Assembly (NCBI GenBank): GCA_900547285.1
Contig: URGF01000068.1
Location: 1 to 9,134 of the forward strand
From: an uncultured Collinsella sp.
GTDB taxonomy: Bacteria; Actinomycetota; Coriobacteriia; Coriobacteriales; Coriobacteriaceae
Direction of reading: 5' to 3'
DNA: 9,134 bases
Shown: piece after piece, positions 6,173 through 9,134 of the stretch
Position numbering within the stretch: the stretch's first letter is position 1
How the letters are laid out: every line of letters starts with the position of its first letter
Made by a program: the position numbers and the translations under genes
Notes under the pieces: model-generated
What the model was told of the DNA's origin: nothing
Seen by the model: the letters and a program-made list of their open reading frames with translations, nothing else
Databases searched by the model: none

Positions 6173-7030
6173 GTGGAAACGAATATTCAAAAGATGCAGG
6201 TGCTGCTCGAGACCGTGCGGGCCGGCAGCTTTACGCGTGCTGCAGAGCGGCTGAGCTATTCGCAGTCGGGCGTGAGCCGCATGGTGGGCGACCTTGAGGC
6301 AGACTGGGGTTTTAAGGTGCTTGATCGCAGCCGCGAGGGCGTGGTGCTTTCTGCCGACGGGCGGCAGGTCATGCCGGCAGTCGAGGCGTTATGCGAAGAG
6401 TTTGGCCGCCTGCAGCGACGCGTGGACGAGATGCGAGGGCTCATGCGCGGCAAGATCTGTATCGGTACGTTTTCGAGCGTGGCGACTCATGTACTGCCGC
6501 CGGTGATCGCGCGCTTTCGCGCCGATCATCCGGATGTCGATTACGAGCTGCTGATGGGTGATTACTCCGAGATTGAGCAATGGGTGGCGGAAGGCCGCTG
6601 CGACCTGGGCTTTATCCCGCGTGAGCCACGCGGCGCCGGCATGGCGTCGCGACCGTTGGTGCAAGACGAGTTGATGGCCGTGGTGCCAGCGGACTCCTCG
6701 CTTGCCACGGCGGAGGTCATTTCTCTTGCCGATTTAGCCAACGAGCAGTTTATTCTGCTGGAACGGGGTACCGATGATGAGATTACGCCGCTATTCCGTC
6801 GGGCGGGGCTGGCGGTGCGCTCAAAACTGTCGACCTGGGATGACTATGCGATTATGGCCATGGTCGAGGACGGCCTGGGCGTGAGCATTCTTCCCGCGCT
6901 CATCTTGCGCCGCTGTCAGTTCGATGTTGCCGTGCGTTCGCTCGAGGGACATCCCCATCGGCAGATCAATGCGATATATCGCACGGCTGACGTTTCGCTT
7001 GCCGCCGCTCGATTCCTTGAATACCTCTAA
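6173..7030 (+). CDS. LysR-type transcriptional regulator
   Basis: A 285-aa LysR-family DNA-binding regulator. The N-terminal winged helix-turn-helix spans about residues 4-62, with the typical TVRAGSFTRAAERLSYSQSGVSRMVGDLE segment, a linker helix to about 90, and a periplasmic-binding-protein-like effector domain (KICIGTFSS from 93 to the end). The length is slightly under the usual 290-310 aa. The start is GTG 6173 with GGAGG (6162-6166) 6 bases upstream. A near-consensus TATAAT precedes it. The divergent neighbour is an EamA exporter, which is the likely target; the effector is probably the exported metabolite or a relative. No clear terminator follows, so some read-through toward the aminotransferase gene 162 bases downstream is possible. 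Confidence 0.93.
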   Translation: METNIQKMQVLLETVRAGSFTRAAERLSYSQSGVSRMVGDLEADWGFKVLDRSREGVVLSADGRQVMPAVEALCEEFGRLQRRVDEMRGLMRGKICIGTFSSVATHVLPPVIARFRADHPDVDYELLMGDYSEIEQWVAEGRCDLGFIPREPRGAGMASRPLVQDELMAVVPADSSLATAEVISLADLANEQFILLERGTDDEITPLFRRAGLAVRSKLSTWDDYAIMAMVEDGLGVSILPALILRRCQFDVAVRSLEGHPHRQINAIYRTADVSLAAARFLEYL

Positions 7031-7092
7031 ACGCGTACACGCCATTGTCCGCTTTGGGCAAATCTCGGAGTCCGGTACGTTTTCTTATGAAA

Positions 7093-7124
7093 TTGAACTT
7101 CCGAATGAGGTGCCGCGTTATACT
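7093..7124 (+). promoter_or_regulatory. Candidate promoter P1 of the HTH-aminotransferase gene
   Basis: TTGAAC (7093-7098), inside the first half-site, and TATACT (7119-7124) are separated by 20 bases, longer than the optimum. Transcription would start at about 7131, at the edge of the palindrome. The overlap of the -35 with the half-site makes repression by occlusion plausible. Confidence 0.4.
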
Positions 7125-7134
7125 GCTTGCTAAA

Positions 7135-7165
7135 TTGAACCATGGTTCAATTCGTGTTCTATAAA
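7135..7165 (+). promoter_or_regulatory. Candidate promoter P2 of the HTH-aminotransferase gene
   Basis: TTGAAC (7135-7140), inside the left arm of the palindrome, and TATAAA (7160-7165) are separated by 19 bases. The start would be about 7172, roughly 20 bases before the GTG at 7193. As with P1, the -35 is part of a half-site and the -10 overlaps the last direct copy by two bases. Confidence 0.4.
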
Positions 7166-7192
7166 TTGAACTTTGCCAGCAAGGAGGTTCCT

Positions 7193-8713
7193 GTGGCCCA
7201 AGAGACGTTTAGCGATCGCCTGCGACAGACTATGTCCGATCGCGACGTTCGCCAGTCGGACGTGATCCGCGCATCGGAGATGCTCGGCAAAAAACTCGGC
7301 AAGAGTCAGATGAGCCAATATGTGAGCGGCAAGACGATTCCGCGGCGCGATGTGGCTGAGCTGCTCGCCCGTATTTTGGAGGTCGATGTTACCTGGCTGC
7401 TTGCCGGCGACGCCGATCAAGGCGAGGCATCATCACCCCGCAACGATTCCAAGCCCGAACCCCATCCCTCAGCTCAAATTGCAAGGAGCACCACCATGCG
7501 TACTTTTTCTAAATCCACCAAGCTCGATAACGTCCTGTATGACGTGCGCGGTCCCGTCGTCGACGAGGCCGCCCGTATGGAGGACGAGGGCGAGCGCATC
7601 CTCAAGCTCAATATCGGCAACCCGGCGCCCTTCGGTTTCCGCACGCCCGACGAGGTCATCAAGGACATGCGCCAGCAGCTGCCCGACTGCGAAGGCTATT
7701 CCAACTCGCGTGGCCTGTTCTCCGCGCGCAAGGCGATCATGCAGTATTCGCAGATCAAGGGCTTGCCCAACGTTCAGATGGAGCATATCTACACGGGCAA
7801 CGGCGTGTCCGAGCTCATTCAGCTTTCGATGAACGCGCTGCTCGACAATGGCGACGAGATTCTGATCCCCAGCCCCGACTATCCGCTCTGGACGGCGTGC
7901 GCAACCCTTGCCGGCGGTCATCCCGTGCACTATCTGTGCGATGAGCAGGCGGATTGGTATCCCGACCTGGAGGATATGGAGTCCAAGATCACGAGCGCGA
8001 CCAAAGCCCTCGTCATCATCAACCCCAACAACCCCACGGGTTCCGTCTATCCGCGCGAGGTGCTCGAGGGCATCGTCGAGATCGCGCGCAGGCACCAGCT
8101 CATGATCTTTGCCGACGAGATCTACGACCGCCTGTGCATGGACGGCTACGAGCACGTCTCGATTGCCTCGCTCGCTCCCGATCTGCCCTGCGTCACCTTT
8201 AGCGGTCTGTCCAAGTCGCATATGATCGCGGGCTATCGCATTGGCTGGATGGTGCTTTCGGGCAACCAGCGCTGCATGAGCGACTTCATCATGGGCATCA
8301 ACATGCTCTCCAACATGCGCCTGTGCTCCAACGTGCCGGCTCAGTCGATCGTTCAGACGGCGCTCGGTGGCCATCAGTCCGTCAACGACTACATCCGCCC
8401 CGGCGGCCGTGTCTACGAGCAGCGCAACTTTGTGTATGAGGCGCTCAACAAGATTGACGGCATCTCGGTGGTTAAGCCGCGTGCGGCGTTCTACATCTTC
8501 CCCAAGATGGATGTGAAGAAGTTCAACATTACCGATGACGAGCAGTTCGCCCTTGACCTGCTGCACGAGAAGAAGATCCTGATCACGCGCGGCGGCGGCT
8601 TCAACTGGGCTGAGCCCGACCACTTCCGTATCGTGTACCTGCCGCGCATGGAAGTGCTCAAAGAGTCCCTCGAAGACCTCGCCGACTTCTTCGATCATTA
8701 CCGCCAGTCGTAA
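7193..8713 (+). CDS. alaA: XRE helix-turn-helix / AlaA-type alanine aminotransferase fusion
   Basis: A 506-aa fusion. Residues about 4-66 are a Cro/CI (XRE) helix-turn-helix (SDRLRQTMSDRDVRQSDV; KSQMSQYVSGKTIPRRDVAELL; DVTWLLAG). Residues 67-101 are a hydrophilic Pro/Ser-rich linker. Residues 102-506 closely resemble E. coli AlaA, a class I/II PLP aminotransferase making alanine from pyruvate and glutamate. Visible marks are KLNIGNPAPFGF, SPDYPLWTA, NPNNPTG (277-283), ADEIYD (Asp308, Tyr311), the PLP Lys341 in GLSKS, Arg349 and Arg479 in HFRIV. All are intact. The start is GTG 7193, 5 bases after AAGGAGG (7181-7187); the in-frame ATG 7142 has no ribosome site and lies in the palindrome. An internal ATG at 7496 with AAGGAG (7483-7488) would give the 405-aa enzyme alone. 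The aminotransferase part looks more codon-biased (C-ending) than the HTH part. From memory, HTH-aminotransferase fusions of this kind are annotated in other actinobacteria. Confidence 0.93.
   Translation: MAQETFSDRLRQTMSDRDVRQSDVIRASEMLGKKLGKSQMSQYVSGKTIPRRDVAELLARILEVDVTWLLAGDADQGEASSPRNDSKPEPHPSAQIARSTTMRTFSKSTKLDNVLYDVRGPVVDEAARMEDEGERILKLNIGNPAPFGFRTPDEVIKDMRQQLPDCEGYSNSRGLFSARKAIMQYSQIKGLPNVQMEHIYTGNGVSELIQLSMNALLDNGDEILIPSPDYPLWTACATLAGGHPVHYLCDEQADWYPDLEDMESKITSATKALVIINPNNPTGSVYPREVLEGIVEIARRHQLMIFADEIYDRLCMDGYEHVSIASLAPDLPCVTFSGLSKSHMIAGYRIGWMVLSGNQRCMSDFIMGINMLSNMRLCSNVPAQSIVQTALGGHQSVNDYIRPGGRVYEQRNFVYEALNKIDGISVVKPRAAFYIFPKMDVKKFNITDDEQFALDLLHEKKILITRGGGFNWAEPDHFRIVYLPRMEVLKESLEDLADFFDHYRQS
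7483..7498 (+). promoter_or_regulatory. Internal ribosome site and in-frame start for stand-alone AlaA
   Basis: AAGGAG (7483-7488) sits 7 bases before an in-frame ATG (7496-7498), which is codon 102 of the fusion and the first residue of the region that aligns with free AlaA enzymes (MRTFSKSTKLDNVLYD). Its position at the domain border, after a flexible linker, suggests a retained or selected second start. Use in vivo is not shown by sequence. Confidence 0.6.
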
Positions 8714-8733
8714 CGACAAAGGTAGCCTGTACT

Positions 8734-8772
8734 AAAACGGCCGGCCCGCAACGGATGCGGGCCGGCCGTTTT
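8734..8772. terminator. Strong terminator after the HTH-aminotransferase gene
   Basis: A perfect 16-bp stem (8734-8749 with 8757-8772) with a 7-base loop. Its core is ACGGCCGGCCCGC, with four A on the left and four T on the right. It starts 21 bases after the stop codon. The symmetric A/T ends allow function in both directions; forward use is the clear one. Confidence 0.92.
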
Positions 8773-8842
8773 CTGTCTAAGCCCGTGCTGCTAACGCTTT
8801 GTCTCTTTGAGCGAGCAAGGTTCGCGTGTGAGCGGTAAGTTC

Positions 8843-8879
8843 TATTCCAAAATGGAATACAGTAGGCTTAAGCTGGAAT
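8843..8879. promoter_or_regulatory. Dyad TATTCCA-N3-TGGAATA plus a third half-site, candidate activator site
   Basis: The 7-bp inverted repeat at 8843-8849/8853-8859 has a 3-base spacer. A further TGGAAT lies at 8874-8879, exactly 21 bases (two helical turns) after the one at 8853. The last copy abuts the putative -35 of the downstream gene. Position and spacing suggest an activator for the amidohydrolase-like gene. The binding protein is unknown. Confidence 0.5.
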
Positions 8880-8908
8880 TGATGCCCGGGTACCCGCTTT
8901 TCTAGAAT
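8879..8908 (+). promoter_or_regulatory. Candidate promoter of the amidohydrolase-like gene
   Basis: TTGATG (8879-8884) and TAGAAT (8903-8908) are separated by 18 bases and match 4/6 and 5/6 of the sigma-70-type hexamers. The spacer holds a 10-bp palindrome, CGGGTACCCG (8887-8896). Transcription would begin near 8915, about 26 bases before the ATG at 8941. Confidence 0.5.
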
Positions 8909-8940
8909 GTTCTCAACAAGATGAAAGGCGGTTCCAACCA

Positions 8941-9134
8941 ATGATTATCGATGCAAATTCCTACTGGTTCGACGAGCGCATCTTTCATGACGAGACGCTC
9001 TGCGAACAGTTTTTGGCCGAGGTGCCCCGCGCCTACGACACCGAAGGCTATCTGACCGTGAATTCCGTCGGCAAGCGACAGATCGTGATCGAGATGCCCG
9101 CCGGTTCTCCGGGCCTTAATTACATCGAGGGCGA
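8941..9134 (+). CDS. Probable amidohydrolase family protein, 5' part only
   Basis: Sixty-four codons are visible before the window ends. The protein begins MIIDANSYWFDERIF and continues with a segment ending QIVIEMPAGSPGLNYIEGE. MIIDAN-Y-W resembles the N-terminal strand of amidohydrolase-2 (ACMSD/resorcylate decarboxylase-like) proteins, where M-I-I-D-x-H or a variant opens the TIM barrel. The metal-binding His of the usual D-x-H is Asn here, as I recall for a subgroup of this family in gut anaerobes. The ribosome site AAAGG (8924-8928) is 12 bases upstream, longer than usual. It follows a strong terminator and has its own promoter region with dyads, so it is probably regulated separately from the aminotransferase. 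The function is tentative because the catalytic part is outside the window. Confidence 0.6.
   Translation, partial: MIIDANSYWFDERIFHDETLCEQFLAEVPRAYDTEGYLTVNSVGKRQIVIEMPAGSPGLNYIEG

Larger units (their letters stand above)
7090..7173. promoter_or_regulatory. Operator-like array of four AATTGAAC half-sites
   Basis: AATTGAAC occurs at 7091-7098, 7133-7140 and 7164-7171, and inverted at 7145-7152. The middle two form the perfect 20-bp palindrome AATTGAACCATGGTTCAATT (7133-7152). The outer two are identical 11-mers, AAATTGAACTT (7090-7100, 7163-7173). Offsets between direct copies are 42, 31 and 73 bases, close to whole turns of B-DNA. The array fills the region just upstream of a gene with an N-terminal XRE helix-turn-helix, so self-binding is the natural inference. 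Confidence 0.7.

Noticed and set aside
6256..6664. Minus-strand frames opposite the LysR gene (65 aa and 91 aa)
   Set aside because: No ribosome site, no family resemblance, fully inside a well-supported LysR-type regulator.
7142..7192. Upstream in-frame ATG for the HTH-aminotransferase
   Set aside because: The ATG is the centre of the 20-bp palindrome with no ribosome site, whereas GTG 7193 has AAGGAGG at ideal spacing.
7469..8719. 416-aa minus-strand open frame opposite the aminotransferase
   Set aside because: It exists because the aminotransferase codons are strongly C-ending, which removes stops on the other strand. No domain is recognised and it would cross the alaA stop with no promoter signal.

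Overview
The window looks like chromosomal DNA from a gut-associated actinobacterium of the class Coriobacteriia, most likely Collinsella or a close relative. The grounds are GC-rich coding with G/C-dominated third positions, a bile-salt-hydrolase-type enzyme, and an alanine aminotransferase carrying an N-terminal helix-turn-helix domain. The genus is inferred from gene content and protein style; no search was run. No RNA gene, insertion sequence, CRISPR array or integrase is visible. There are eight genes, two of them cut by the window edges, with short intergenic regions that hold several clear DNA dyads.

Left part (1-2733): the front of an AzgA-type purine/nucleobase permease runs leftward. 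Divergent from it is a short peptide-deformylase-like gene whose HExxH catalytic glutamate is replaced by methionine, closed by a strong terminator. Next comes a choloylglycine (bile salt) hydrolase family enzyme with a full set of active-site residues. A 16-bp hairpin separates it from the convergent kup gene.

Middle part (2754-7030): kup encodes a KUP-type potassium transporter, and its best start is a GTG at 4985. Upstream of it on the same strand lies an EamA/DMT exporter. The exporter is divergently paired with a LysR-type regulator, and their 118-bp shared control region carries two dyads with T-N11-A geometry. This looks like a self-contained regulator/exporter pair.

Right part (7031-9134): a fusion of an XRE/Cro-type helix-turn-helix domain to an AlaA-type aminotransferase is the most interesting locus. 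Its upstream region holds a perfect 20-bp palindrome flanked by two direct copies of the same half-site, at near-integral helical-turn spacing and overlapping the putative -35 elements. A second, in-frame ATG with its own strong Shine-Dalgarno sequence sits exactly at the HTH/aminotransferase boundary, so the locus may make both the regulator-enzyme fusion and the free enzyme. A strong terminator closes the gene. The window ends in the first 64 codons of a probable amidohydrolase, preceded by a dyad plus a third half-site placed as for an activator.

The most useful leads are the possible autoregulated metabolic-enzyme/repressor fusion with dual translation starts, the catalytically altered deformylase-like protein, and the three uncharacterised operator-like arrays.
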